Source: DATEPR01 sp036273855 (lineage in GTDB: Bacteria > Actinomycetota > Actinomycetes > Mycobacteriales > Pseudonocardiaceae). Taken from it: a stretch of DNA of 64,000 bases. How positions within the stretch are numbered: the stretch's first letter is position 1; each line of letters opens with the position of its first letter. Shown in pieces: positions 16,688 through 27,994 of this stretch. The notes beneath the pieces are model-generated. The model was not told where the DNA came from. It saw only the letters and a program-made list of their open reading frames with translations, and did no database searches. Position numbers and translations under genes: made by a program. The stretch spans positions 1 to 64,000 of the forward strand of contig DASUGU010000124.1 in the NCBI GenBank assembly GCA_036273855.1, read 5' to 3'.

Positions 16688-18297
16688 CCGTCCTGCACAC
16701 CGCCGTCGCGACGACGCCGGCGACCACCTCCGGCAACGGGTTCCCCGTGCTGCTGGCGTTGCTGCTCGTGCCGCTGGTCGGCGCGGTCCTGGTCACCCTG
16801 TTCCGCAACGACGCCCGGACGGCGAAGCTGGTCGCGCTGGGGATCTCGGTGGTCGAGTTCGCGCTCGCCGTCATCTCGATCTTCTCGTACCACACCGGTG
16901 GCGCCCGCATTCAGTTCTCCGGTTCGGCGGACTGGGTGCGCTCGTTCGGCGTGCACATCTCGTTCGGCATGGACGGCATCGCACTGGTCATGGTGCTGAT
17001 GATCAGCTTCCTGGTGCCGGTGGTGCTGGGCGCGTCCTGGGACGAGAAGCTCCCGGAAGGACGGTCGGCGGCGGGGTTCTTCGCGTTGATCCTGACGCTG
17101 GAAGCGCTGATGATCGGCGTGTTCAGCGCGACCGACGTGTTCCTGTTCTACGTGCTGTTCGAGCTGATGCTGATCCCGATGTACTTCCTCATCGGCAGCT
17201 ACGGCGGGGTCAACCGGCGCTACGCGGCGGTCAAGTTCTTCCTGTACTCGTTCCTCGGCGGCCTGCTGATGCTGGCGTCCGCCATCGGCACCTGGTCCTA
17301 CGTGCAGTCGGTCACCGGCAGCGGGACGTTCGACTGGGCGACGCTGACCGCCGTGGTCAGCCACGCTCCACTGCACACCCAGATCTGGCTGTTCATGGGC
17401 TTCTTCTTCGCGTTCGCCATCAAGGCGCCGCTGGTGCCGTTCCACACCTGGCTGCCGGACGCGACCGCGGAGGCGCCGACCGGCGTCGGAGTGCTGCTGG
17501 TGGGTGTGCTGGACAAGGTCGGCATCTTCGGTTTCCTGCGCTACAACCTGGAGCTGTACCCGGACGCCAGCCGCACGCTCGCCCCGCTGCTGCTGGTGCT
17601 CGCCGTGGCCGGCATCCTCTACGGCTCCATCGTGGCCGCCGGCCAGAGCGACATGAAGCGGTTCATCGCCTACGTGTCGCTGGCCCACTTCGGATTCATG
17701 GCGCTGGGTGTGTTCGCGTTCACCCAGCAGGGCACGGTCGGCGCGGTGACCTACATGGTCAACCACAGCCTGGCCACCGGGATGCTGTTGCTCGTGGTCG
17801 GCATGATCGCGGTACGCGGGCGGGGATCGGTGCGGGCCGAGGACTACGGCGGGCTGATGAAACTCACGCCGATCCTGGCCGGCGTGTTCTTCCTGGCCGG
17901 CCTGAGCACGCTGTCACTGCCCGGGACGAACTCGTTCGTCAGCGAGTTCCTGGTGCTGCTGGGCAGTTACCAGACCCAGCCGGTGTACACGATCCTGGCC
18001 ACGATCGGCATGATCCTCGCCGCGCTGTACGTGCTGTGGCTCTACCAGCGGGTGGCGCACGGCCCGATCCGCGGCAACGCCCTGGTCAGTGTCGCGGGTG
18101 GACCGGGGGCGGCCACCGACCCGTCGCTGGGCGCCAGGAAGATGATCCGGGACCTGTCCGGTTTCGAGCGGATGGTGCTCGCGCCGGTGGTGGTGCTGAT
18201 CCTGCTGCTCGGCTTCTATCCCAAGCCTCTGCTGGACATCGTGAACCCGTCGGTGACCGCGACCGTCCAGCAGGTCAGTGTTCAGGAAGGCAACTGA
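16684..18297 (+). CDS. nuoM: NADH-quinone oxidoreductase subunit M
   Basis: A 537-aa antiporter-like proton-pumping subunit. The lumen and pump motifs YVLFELMLIPMYFLIG, KAPLVPFHTWLPDAT and EAPTGVGVLL are conserved, including the key membrane glutamate and lysine residues. ATG 16684 overlaps the nuoL stop by four bases (ATGA). Confidence 0.98.
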   Translation: MTVLHTAVATTPATTSGNGFPVLLALLLVPLVGAVLVTLFRNDARTAKLVALGISVVEFALAVISIFSYHTGGARIQFSGSADWVRSFGVHISFGMDGIALVMVLMISFLVPVVLGASWDEKLPEGRSAAGFFALILTLEALMIGVFSATDVFLFYVLFELMLIPMYFLIGSYGGVNRRYAAVKFFLYSFLGGLLMLASAIGTWSYVQSVTGSGTFDWATLTAVVSHAPLHTQIWLFMGFFFAFAIKAPLVPFHTWLPDATAEAPTGVGVLLVGVLDKVGIFGFLRYNLELYPDASRTLAPLLLVLAVAGILYGSIVAAGQSDMKRFIAYVSLAHFGFMALGVFAFTQQGTVGAVTYMVNHSLATGMLLLVVGMIAVRGRGSVRAEDYGGLMKLTPILAGVFFLAGLSTLSLPGTNSFVSEFLVLLGSYQTQPVYTILATIGMILAALYVLWLYQRVAHGPIRGNALVSVAGGPGAATDPSLGARKMIRDLSGFERMVLAPVVVLILLLGFYPKPLLDIVNPSVTATVQQVSVQEGN

Positions 18298-18298
18298 C

Positions 18299-19870
18299 GT
18301 GGCGCTTTCGATCGATCTGACCGCCGTCACCACACCGATCGCCACACCTTCGGTGAACTACGGCGCGATCGCCGCACCCCTGGTGGTGCTGGGCGCCGCG
18401 TGCATCGGGGTGCTGTTCGAGGCCTTCGTGCCGCGCCGGTCCCGGTGGGCCGCCCAGGTGACACTGACCCTGCTGACCCTGGTCGCCGCCGCCATCGCGC
18501 TGGTGCTGTACCTGCGGGACGCGCCCAAGGCCGGCATCACCACGCTGTCCGGCACGCTGTCCATCGACCGCCCGGCACTGTTCCTGTGGGGCACGCTGCT
18601 GGCACTCGCCCTGGGCGCGGTGCTGCTGATCGCCGACCGGACCGTGGACAAGGGCGGCTACTTCGTGGCGAACGCCGCGATCCGGCCCGGTGCGCTGTCC
18701 GAACGGGCCGACAAGCTGCTCGGCGGCATGCAGACCGAGGTGTTCCCGCTCACGCTGTTCGCGCTCGGCGGGATGATGGTGTTCTGCTCGGCCAACGACC
18801 TGCTCACCATGTTCGTGGCCCTGGAAGTGCTGTCGCTGCCGCTGTACCTGATGTGCGGCCTGGCCCGCCGGCGCCGGCTGCTGTCCCAGGAGGCGGCGGT
18901 CAAGTACTTCCTGCTCGGCGCGTTCGCCTCCGCGTTCTTCCTGTACGGCCTGGCCCTGCTCTACGGGTACGCCAGCTCGGTCAAGCTGTCCGACATCGCG
19001 CACGCGGCCGCCGGCACCAACCGGTCGGACACGCTGCTGTTCGGCGGCATGGCGCTGCTCGTCGTGGGCCTGCTGTTCAAGGCGTCTGTCGCGCCGTTCC
19101 ACACCTGGACGCCGGACGTCTACGTCGGCTCGCCCACCCCGGTCACCGCGTTCATGGGCGCCTGCACGAAGGTGGCCGCGTTCGGCGCGATCCTGCGGGT
19201 GCTGACGGTCGCGTTCCAGTCCACGAGCTGGGAGTGGCGGGGCGTGCTGTGGGCCGTCGCGATCGTCTCGATGTTCCTCGGCGCCGTGTTGGGTATCACA
19301 CAGAGTGATGTCAAACGCATGATCGCCTATTCGTCGATCGCGCACGCCGGATTCATCCTGGTCGGTGCTATCGCGCTGACCAGCCGAGGGCTGTCCGGAA
19401 CACTGTTCTACCTGGTCGCATACGGTTTCACCACCATCGCGACATTCGGCGTCATCACTCTGGTCCGGGACTCCAATGGTGAGGCATCACACCTTTCCCA
19501 ATGGGCCGGCCTGGCCAAACGATCACCATTGCTGGCCGGTGTGTTCACCTTCCTGCTGCTCGCTCTCGCCGGCATCCCGCTGACCAGCGGTTTTGTCAGC
19601 AAATTCGTGGTCTTCTCGGCCGCGATGAACGACGGCGAAGGGCCGCTGGTGGTGCTCGCGTTGATCGCCAGCACGGTCGCCGCGTCGTATTACCTGCGTG
19701 TCATCGTGCTGATGTACTTCAGCGAGCCCGCCGCGGACGGTCCGACGGTCAGTGTGCCCGGCCCGTTCACCACAGCGGCGATTACGCTGGGCGTATTGGT
19801 GACACTCGTGTTGGGCGTGTGGCCGCAGATCGTCCTGGACTGGGCGGGAAGCGGAGGCTTCGCCCTCTGA
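18299..19870 (+). CDS. nuoN: NADH-quinone oxidoreductase subunit N
   Basis: A 523-aa antiporter-like subunit that completes the 14-gene operon. FVALEVLSLPLYLMCGL, KASVAPFHTWTPDVY and SPTPVTAFM are the expected core motifs. GTG 18299 follows AGGAAGG at 18284-18290 and lies two bases past the nuoM stop. The prenyl synthase gene begins 19 bases after its stop, so co-transcription is likely. Confidence 0.97.
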   Translation: MALSIDLTAVTTPIATPSVNYGAIAAPLVVLGAACIGVLFEAFVPRRSRWAAQVTLTLLTLVAAAIALVLYLRDAPKAGITTLSGTLSIDRPALFLWGTLLALALGAVLLIADRTVDKGGYFVANAAIRPGALSERADKLLGGMQTEVFPLTLFALGGMMVFCSANDLLTMFVALEVLSLPLYLMCGLARRRRLLSQEAAVKYFLLGAFASAFFLYGLALLYGYASSVKLSDIAHAAAGTNRSDTLLFGGMALLVVGLLFKASVAPFHTWTPDVYVGSPTPVTAFMGACTKVAAFGAILRVLTVAFQSTSWEWRGVLWAVAIVSMFLGAVLGITQSDVKRMIAYSSIAHAGFILVGAIALTSRGLSGTLFYLVAYGFTTIATFGVITLVRDSNGEASHLSQWAGLAKRSPLLAGVFTFLLLALAGIPLTSGFVSKFVVFSAAMNDGEGPLVVLALIASTVAASYYLRVIVLMYFSEPAADGPTVSVPGPFTTAAITLGVLVTLVLGVWPQIVLDWAGSGGFAL

Positions 19871-19889
19871 CCGTGCTTCGGGGGCGTCC

Positions 19890-20921
19890 GTGATTGTGCA
19901 CAGGCCGGTGACGACCGGTGACGAGCAGGTACTGCTGTTCGACCTCGTCGACCCGGGCCTGACGGCCGGCATCAAGGCCGGCCTGGACCGGGTCGAGGAC
20001 GTGCTGCACACCGTCGTGGACAGTGAGGTGGAGTTCGTCCGGTCCACCGCGCTGCACCTGGTGGTGGCCGGCGGCAAGCGGGTCCGTCCACTGTTCACCC
20101 TGCTGGCCGCCCAGTTCGGCGACCCGAAGCGGCAGGACGTCGTCACCGCGGCCGCCGCCGTGGAGCTGGTGCACATCGCGACGCTGTACCACGACGACGT
20201 GATGGACGAGGCCACCATGCGGCGCGGCACGGACAGCGCCAACGCCCGGTGGGACAACACGGTGGCGATCCTGGCCGGTGACTACCTCTTCGCGCACGCC
20301 TCCCGCCTGGTGTCCGACCTGGGCACCGACGCGGCCCGGATCATCGCCGAGACGTTCGCCGAACTGGTCACCGGCCAGATGCGGGAGACCATCGGCCCGG
20401 CGCCGGGCGAAGACCCGATCCGGCACTACCAGTCGGTGATCCATCAGAAGACCGGCTCGCTGATCGCCACGTCCGGCCGGTTCGGCGGCATGTGCTCCGG
20501 CGCCGCCGACGAGCACATCACCGCGCTGCGCCGGTACGGCGAGATCGTCGGCGCCGCCTTCCAGATCTCCGACGACGTCATCGACATCGCGTCGTCCGGC
20601 GACGAGTCGGGCAAGACGCCGGGCACCGACCTGCGCGAGGGCGTGCCGACCCTGCCGATGCTGTTCGCCATGGCCGACGCCGACACCCGCAACCCGGACG
20701 GCAAGCGGTTGAGCGATCTGCTGTCCCGGCCGCTGACCGAGGACGCCGAGGTCGCCGAGGCCCTCTCGCTGCTGCGTGAGTCGACCGGCCTGCCCAGGGC
20801 CCGCAAGACCCTGGCCGACTACGCCGACCGCGCCAGGGACGTGCTGCGGGCGCTGCCGGACAGCCCGGCCAGGGACGCGCTGCGGTCGATGGCGGACTAC
20901 CTGGTGGACCGCACCGGCTGA
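19890..20921 (+). CDS. Polyprenyl diphosphate synthase, probably for the menaquinone side chain
   Basis: A 343-aa trans-isoprenyl diphosphate synthase. The first aspartate-rich motif HDDVMDEA (about residue 107) and the second DDVIDIA (about residue 232), GGKRVRP and the QMRE motif are all intact. The enzyme condenses isopentenyl diphosphate with allylic primers. Its place after nuo and beside menG/menJ suggests a long-chain product for menaquinone, as for hepT/grcC-type genes. Chain length cannot be read from the sequence alone. GTG 19890 is used; no strong ribosome site is seen. Confidence 0.9.
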   Translation: MIVHRPVTTGDEQVLLFDLVDPGLTAGIKAGLDRVEDVLHTVVDSEVEFVRSTALHLVVAGGKRVRPLFTLLAAQFGDPKRQDVVTAAAAVELVHIATLYHDDVMDEATMRRGTDSANARWDNTVAILAGDYLFAHASRLVSDLGTDAARIIAETFAELVTGQMRETIGPAPGEDPIRHYQSVIHQKTGSLIATSGRFGGMCSGAADEHITALRRYGEIVGAAFQISDDVIDIASSGDESGKTPGTDLREGVPTLPMLFAMADADTRNPDGKRLSDLLSRPLTEDAEVAEALSLLRESTGLPRARKTLADYADRARDVLRALPDSPARDALRSMADYLVDRTG

Positions 20922-21230
20922 GCCCGCCGGAGGCCCCTCCGCGCCGGTCCGCGCTGGTCGCGCGTCCCTCGATCGGAACCACCCGGTTGAGCGGTCCGGT
21001 CACCCGTCCGGTTGCTAGGCTGACCCGCGAGAGGTAGGTGGCCTTCGGCATGCCAGGATGTGACGTCCAGCACAGATGATCCCGCTGCGTTGTGCGCGCA
21101 AGGACGATTCACTCCAGTCGCTATCCGCCGAACGGGCTACCTCCCCCGGGGTAGACCGGACGAGGGCAGGAAGCTGTCCTGGGTCGTGGGTCGGCGCCGG
21201 GCACGGTGCACGCAGGAAGGACGTCCCGTG
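20922..21230. other. Intergenic region upstream of the ArfC-like gene
   Basis: No coding signal stands out. A TAGGCT hexamer at 21016-21021 could be a -10 element for the downstream gene. There is a repeated GGTCCG/GTCCGG motif at 20991-21012. AGGAAGG at 21214-21220 is the ribosome site of the next gene. Confidence 0.4.
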
Positions 21231-23246
21231 ATGTGGATCTTCGGGCAGGTGTGGTTCGCCTGCCTGGTCGGCTTCGCCGTCGGTGTGTTGCTCGACTGGG
21301 TGGTGCGGGTCCGGCCACTGAGCAACAAGGTGGCGGACCTGGAGGCTCGGCTGGCGGCCGACGCGAGATCCGCCCGCCAGGACGGCGAGTACGGCCGCTC
21401 CGTGTTCGACCGGGGCCCGTTCGCCTCCGCCAACCTGACGCGGGACGGCTTCGCCGCCAACCGCAACCGCGGCGGCCTGCTCACCCCCGGCGGCAGCCTG
21501 GCCACCGACCTGCTGGACGACACCGACTCCGGCGAGCGCGAGTCGCGCTCGGGCGTCGAGGACTTCCCGGGTGTCGCCCGGATCAGCGAGGCGTGGGAAG
21601 AGGAGGCCGAGGAGGCCACCCGGGCCGCGCCCGCACCGTGGCAGCCCGGTGTGCCGCCCACCCCGCCGTCGACCCCGGCGCCCGCGCCGGCCACCGAGCA
21701 TTTCGAGTCCTGGCAGCCGGAGGAGCCCTGGCAGCCCGAGCGGGCCGACGAGCCCGTCGGCCGCGAGTCCCAGTGGCTGCCCGGGGAACCGGCCGCCGAG
21801 CGGACCGAGATCACGTCGTGGCTGGGCGGCGACCCGGAGCGCACCGGACCGCCTGTCCTGCCGCCCGTTCCGTCCACAGAGGACGCTGACGCCCAGTACC
21901 TGGACTTCCTGCGTTCCGGCGCGAACCAGGCGCCGTCCACGGCGGACTCGGACGAGGTGACCCACGGCGAGGTGGCCGCTCCCGGCGCCGCCGACGTCAC
22001 CTCGGTCATGCCGCAGATCGAGGGCTACGAGGCGTACGAGAGCTACGCGGACGAGTACGAGCAGAACGGCGACCGGTCCGGTCAACTCACCGGCGACTTC
22101 GCGGGCGAGGACAACGGGTTCCACTTCGGCGAGTACCGCTATGAGGACGTCGAGGAGCCGGCCGAGTCCAGCACCCCGCTGCCCCGCCGCGAGGTCAGTC
22201 GCGAGGCGTCCCTGCGGTTCGCCCCGTTCGAATCACCGTTCCAGTCGCCGTTCGAGTCGCCCTTCCAGGAGTCCGAGCTGGTCGACGCGCAGCGGCAGCG
22301 GCCCGGGGACATGACGCCCATCGAGGAGGGCGGCTTCCAGCCGTTCCAGAAGCCGACCGCCGCGGACGGCTATGACAGCCGCTGGCTGGGTGAGGACGGC
22401 GGTACGCACGGCGGCCGGGAGTTCGCGGCCGACGCCCAGCCCTCCACCAACGGCACGCATGTGATGACCGACGCCGGCACCAGCCTGTTCGAACCGGCCG
22501 GGTGGCAGCCCGAGGGCCCGGTGACCCAGCGGATCCTGCCGGTCAGCCGGCCCGACCTGGACCACCCCGACCTGTTGCGCGAGTCGGTGTTCGGCACCGA
22601 GCACGACACCATCTACGAGGACGACCCGAGCCCGAGCCGGTCGCTGTTCGAACCGGTGGTCCCGCCCGAGGCGGCCGCCGAGGGCTATCAGTCCTACCAG
22701 GACGACGGCTTCCTGCCCGATCTGGCCGAGGTGCCGCCCGGCTACGGCGAGCCCACCTACGACGAGCCCCAGGGTTACGACGAACCCCAGCAGCCGTACG
22801 AGGAACGGTACGAGCCGCAGCCGGACCGGTCCTTCGACGACCGTCCCGGTCGCACCGAGACGACGGAGGAGTTCGCCACCGACGGTTTCCTCGACCAGCC
22901 GCCGACGGCCCGCCCGGTCCGCGTGCGGACCGGCGTGGACGGTCCGGTGACCCAGTCGATCCCGATGCCGCCGGTCCCGCCCGCGGACCAACCGCCGGCC
23001 CAGACCACCGGTCCGGTCGACCAGGACAACGGCGGCGGCCCGTTCGGACCGGGTTCGGCACTGCCCAAACCGGACGGATCCGCGCCCTCACCGCAGTTCC
23101 AGGTGAAGGCACGGACGTCGTCGATGGTGTTCCACACCTCGTCGTCGCCGTTCTTCGACCGGTTGGAGCCGCAGGTGTGGTTCCGCTCGCCGGAGGACGC
23201 CCAGCGCGCCGGATTCACGAGCTGGGAACGTCCGCACAGCAACTGA
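21231..23246 (+). CDS. Membrane-anchored acidic protein with C-terminal sunset domain (ArfC-like channel accessory protein)
   Basis: A 671-aa protein. Residues 1-25 form one membrane helix (MWIFGQVWFACLVGFAVGVL), followed by about 580 residues of acidic, proline/glutamate-rich, probably disordered sequence with SPF-x-SPFES-type repeats and many YDEPQ-like units. The last ~45 residues (SSMVFHTSSSPFFDRL ... VWFRSPEDAQRAGF) match the sunset domain seen in proteins annotated as channel accessory protein ArfC, sunset variant. Function in this lineage is unknown; a cell-envelope role is likely. GTG 21228 is an alternative start. The gene ends one base before the convergent korB stop. Confidence 0.7.
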   Translation: MWIFGQVWFACLVGFAVGVLLDWVVRVRPLSNKVADLEARLAADARSARQDGEYGRSVFDRGPFASANLTRDGFAANRNRGGLLTPGGSLATDLLDDTDSGERESRSGVEDFPGVARISEAWEEEAEEATRAAPAPWQPGVPPTPPSTPAPAPATEHFESWQPEEPWQPERADEPVGRESQWLPGEPAAERTEITSWLGGDPERTGPPVLPPVPSTEDADAQYLDFLRSGANQAPSTADSDEVTHGEVAAPGAADVTSVMPQIEGYEAYESYADEYEQNGDRSGQLTGDFAGEDNGFHFGEYRYEDVEEPAESSTPLPRREVSREASLRFAPFESPFQSPFESPFQESELVDAQRQRPGDMTPIEEGGFQPFQKPTAADGYDSRWLGEDGGTHGGREFAADAQPSTNGTHVMTDAGTSLFEPAGWQPEGPVTQRILPVSRPDLDHPDLLRESVFGTEHDTIYEDDPSPSRSLFEPVVPPEAAAEGYQSYQDDGFLPDLAEVPPGYGEPTYDEPQGYDEPQQPYEERYEPQPDRSFDDRPGRTETTEEFATDGFLDQPPTARPVRVRTGVDGPVTQSIPMPPVPPADQPPAQTTGPVDQDNGGGPFGPGSALPKPDGSAPSPQFQVKARTSSMVFHTSSSPFFDRLEPQVWFRSPEDAQRAGFTSWERPHSN

Positions 23247-23247
23247 G

Positions 23248-24314
23248 TCAGGCCACCACGGTCCAGGTGTCGTTGCCGCGCAGCAGGCCCTGCAGGTCGG
23301 CCGGCTTGGCGTCCTTCGCCTCGGCCACCTGGGCCCTGGCCTGGTCGTCGTAGGTCGGCCGGTCGACGGAGCGGAACACGCCGGTGACGGTGTGCGCCAG
23401 GTCCGAACCGGTCAGCCGGGACAGGGCGAAGGCGTAGGACGGGTCCTGGGCCGATGCGTCGTGCGTGAGCACCGCGTCCATGCCCACCTCGGCGACCTTG
23501 CGCACGGCCAGCGAACCGGTGCCCGGCTCACGGACCACGCCGTACTCGCCCTCCGGCCCGAAAACGATGGGCTGGCCGTGGGTCAGGTTGATGATCCGCC
23601 GCTCCCGCTCGCCGGGCTCCTTCAGCACGTCGAACGCGCCGTCGTTGAAGATCGGGCAGTTCTGGTAGATCTCCACCAGTGCGGTGCCCCGGTGCTCGGC
23701 AGCGGCCCGCAGCACCTCGGTGAGCTGCTTGCGGTCCGAGTCCAGCGCCCTGGCCACGAAACTGGCCTCGGCGCCCAGTGCCAGCGACACGGGGTTGAAC
23801 GGGAAGTCCAGCGAACCCATCGGCGTGGACTTGGTGATCTTGCCCTGCTCGCTGGTGGGCGAGTACTGGCCCTTGGTCAGGCCGTAGATCCGGTTGTTGA
23901 ACAGCAGGATCTTCAGGTTCACGTTGCGGCGTAGCACGTGCATGAGGTGGTTGCCGCCGATGGACAGCGCGTCGCCGTCCCCGGTGACCACCCACACCGA
24001 CAGGTCGGGACGGCTCACCGCGAGACCGGTGGCGATGGCCGGCGCGCGGCCGTGGATGGAGTGCACGCCGTAGGTGTTCATGTAGTACGGGAACCGGCTG
24101 GAGCAGCCGATCCCCGATACGAACACGATGTTCTCGCGCTTGAGGCCCAACTGCGGGACGAACCCCTGCACCGCCGCCAGCACCGCGTAGTCACCACAAC
24201 CCGGGCACCAGCGCACTTCCTGGTCGGACTTGTACTCCTTCGCGGACTGCTTCCCGTCGAACGTGGGGACCAGGTCAAGGCCCCCCAGCGTCGGCAGCCC
24301 GAGATCGATCGCCG

Positions 24315-24318
<4 letters not shown>
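23248..24318 (-). CDS. korB: 2-oxoglutarate:ferredoxin oxidoreductase, beta subunit
   Basis: A 356-aa thiamine-diphosphate-binding subunit. WCPGCGDYAVLAA (about residues 37-49), GIGCSSRFPYY, HGRAPAIATG and the TPP motif GDGDALSIGGNH are diagnostic of 2-oxoacid:ferredoxin oxidoreductase beta chains. With KorA it decarboxylates 2-oxoglutarate to succinyl-CoA and reduces ferredoxin, an alternative to the TCA dehydrogenase complex. GTG 24318 overlaps the korA stop as GTGA, so the pair is coupled. Confidence 0.93.
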
Positions 24319-26216
<1,898 letters not shown>

Positions 26217-26575
26217 GGGCTCGCTGATCCCTCTTCTCCACCTGGCCGCGCGAACCCGTAACAGGTTCGCCCGGATGCCGTGCTGGTTCGCAACCGCCGT
26301 GCCGTGCGGCCAGTGGTTCGACCATCAGGCACCGCGCCCTCCGCGAGGGTAGTCCCTTCCCCGGCGGAGGACGTATGTCGCCATCGTCCGGCCGCTGGCT
26401 GGGAAAGCCCTGCTCAGGCCCTGCTTTCCTGCTGGTCATCTGGTCTGGCACGATCCGTTCCGCGGTGCTGCTGTACTGCTTTGACGCTGCTTTCACATGT
26501 CATTCTCCAGTCGAACCCCAGAGCGGACTTAGTCTTTCGTGCTGTCTGTCACATCCCAGCAAGCAAGAGATGTCG
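26217..26575. other. Intergenic region between korA and the AsnC-type regulator
   Basis: These 359 bases contain the upstream region of korA (on the minus strand) and the tail of the regulator gene. Several short open frames are present, but none has coding character or a recognisable start site. Confidence 0.4.
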
Positions 26576-27031
26576 CTACCGGGTGTGTCGCTCTGGTACC
26601 GGCGGGCGTTCCAACAACGTCGACAACACCACCGTGGACACCGTTCGGTCGATGATGTCCAGCGCCCGCAGCCGCTCCAGGGCCGTCTCCAGGTGGTGGA
26701 TGTCGGCCGCCCGCAGCCGCACGATCGCGTCCGCCGCGCCGGACACCGTGTAGGCGCCGACCACCTCGGTCAGCGGCTCCAGGCTGGCCGCGATCCGGTG
26801 GGGCATGACGTTGCCCCGGCAGTGCACCTCGACGAACGCCTCGGTGCCCCAGCCGAGCGCCTCCGGATCGACGACGGCCGTGAACCCGCGCAGTACCCCG
26901 TTGTCCCGCAACCGGTCCACCCGGCGCTTCACCGCGGGCGCGGACAGTCCGACGGTCCCGCCGATATCCGCGTAGCTGGACCGGGCGTCGGCGACCAGAC
27001 ACGAAATGATTCGATGGTCGATGTCGTCCAT
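26576..27031 (-). CDS. Lrp/AsnC family transcriptional regulator
   Basis: A 151-aa feast/famine-type regulator. The N-terminal helix-turn-helix spans about residues 4-60 (MDDIDHRIISCLVADAR, then GLSAPAVKRRVDRLRDNGV) and the effector-binding RAM domain about 66-140. ATG 27031 gives the standard MDxxDxxII start; longer upstream frames run into the divergent promoter. It faces the dimethylargininase-family gene across 74 bases and probably controls it in response to an amino acid. Confidence 0.9.
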   Translation of the reverse strand: MDDIDHRIISCLVADARSSYADIGGTVGLSAPAVKRRVDRLRDNGVLRGFTAVVDPEALGWGTEAFVEVHCRGNVMPHRIAASLEPLTEVVGAYTVSGAADAIVRLRAADIHHLETALERLRALDIIDRTVSTVVLSTLLERPPVPERHTR

Positions 27032-27065
27032 ACGCAACATTCTGCACCGGATCATGCGGTGTGGC

Positions 27066-27093
27066 GTCATTGATGACCGCCGGTCGGCCGACC
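27066..27093 (+). promoter_or_regulatory. Candidate AsnC-type operator in the divergent promoter
   Basis: Two dyads lie side by side: GTCATTGATGAC (27066-27077, arms GTCAT/ATGAC) and the perfect palindrome GGTCGGCCGACC (27082-27093). They lie between the regulator and the ddaH-like gene, where an Lrp/AsnC protein would be expected to bind. The assignment to this regulator is an inference. Confidence 0.4.
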
Positions 27094-27105
27094 TACATTC
27101 GATCC

Positions 27106-27990
27106 ATGACGACGGTGCCACTTCTGCCGCCGGACTCGCGACCCGAGCCGGTGATGGGCGAGCGGATCCCGACCGCTCGCCGGTACCTGATGTGCCGGCC
27201 GACGCACTTCAGCGTCGACTACGCGATCAACCCCTGGATGAACCCCGACGTGCCGGTCGACACCGCGCTCGCGGTCCGGCAGTGGGAACAGTTGGCCGAC
27301 GCCTACCGGGCGCTGGGCCACCAGGTCGACCTCATCGAACCCGAACCCGGCCTGCCCGACATGGTGTTCGCGGCCAACTCCGGGACCGTCGTCGACGGGT
27401 GCGTGCTGGGCGCCCGGTTCCGCAACGAACAGCGCGCCGCCGAGGCCGACCACTACCGGCGCTGGTTCCTGGCCAACGGCTACCGCGACGTGGTGATGCC
27501 GGCCGCCATCAACGAGGCCGAGGGCGACTTCGCCTGGACCGGCCGGCTGCTGCTGGCCGGTACCGGCTTCCGCACCGACCCCGCCGCACACGCCGAGGCC
27601 CAGGAGGTGCTCGGCGTGCCCGTCGTGTCGCTGCGGCTGGTCGACCCGCGCTACTACCACCTGGACACCGCCCTGTGTGTGCTGGACGACTCCCGGCACG
27701 CCCCGGTGATCGCCTACTACCCGGGCGCGTTCTCCGCCGGCTCGCTGCGCGTGCTGCGCAGGCTGTTCCCGGACGCGGTCCTGGCGGACCAGACGGATGC
27801 CGCCTGCCTGGGCCTCAACGGCGTGTCTGACGGCCGCAACGTCGTACTGCCGGTGGAGGCCACCGGACTGGGCGCGCGGATCGCCGAGCGCGGTTTCGCG
27901 CCCGTGTACGTGCCGATCGGCGAACTACGCAAGTCGGGCGGCGGCCCCAAATGCTGCACGATGGAGCTGCGGCCCAGAACGTCGGGCTGA
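27106..27990 (+). CDS. Dimethylarginine dimethylaminohydrolase / amidinotransferase family protein
   Basis: A 294-aa guanidine-modifying enzyme of the pentein fold. Catalytic-type residues are visible: D85 in LPDMVFAANSG, the E-G-D segment at 139-141, H185 in YYHLDTAL and the nucleophile at C283/C284 in GGGPKCCTMELR. Relatives hydrolyse N-dimethylarginine or arginine to citrulline, or act as ornithine/arginine-pathway enzymes. ATG 27106 starts MTTVPLLPPD. The divergent AsnC regulator fits an amino-acid catabolic role. The precise substrate cannot be decided here. Confidence 0.85.
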   Translation: MTTVPLLPPDSRPEPVMGERIPTARRYLMCRPTHFSVDYAINPWMNPDVPVDTALAVRQWEQLADAYRALGHQVDLIEPEPGLPDMVFAANSGTVVDGCVLGARFRNEQRAAEADHYRRWFLANGYRDVVMPAAINEAEGDFAWTGRLLLAGTGFRTDPAAHAEAQEVLGVPVVSLRLVDPRYYHLDTALCVLDDSRHAPVIAYYPGAFSAGSLRVLRRLFPDAVLADQTDAACLGLNGVSDGRNVVLPVEATGLGARIAERGFAPVYVPIGELRKSGGGPKCCTMELRPRTSG

Positions 27991-27994
27991 CAGC

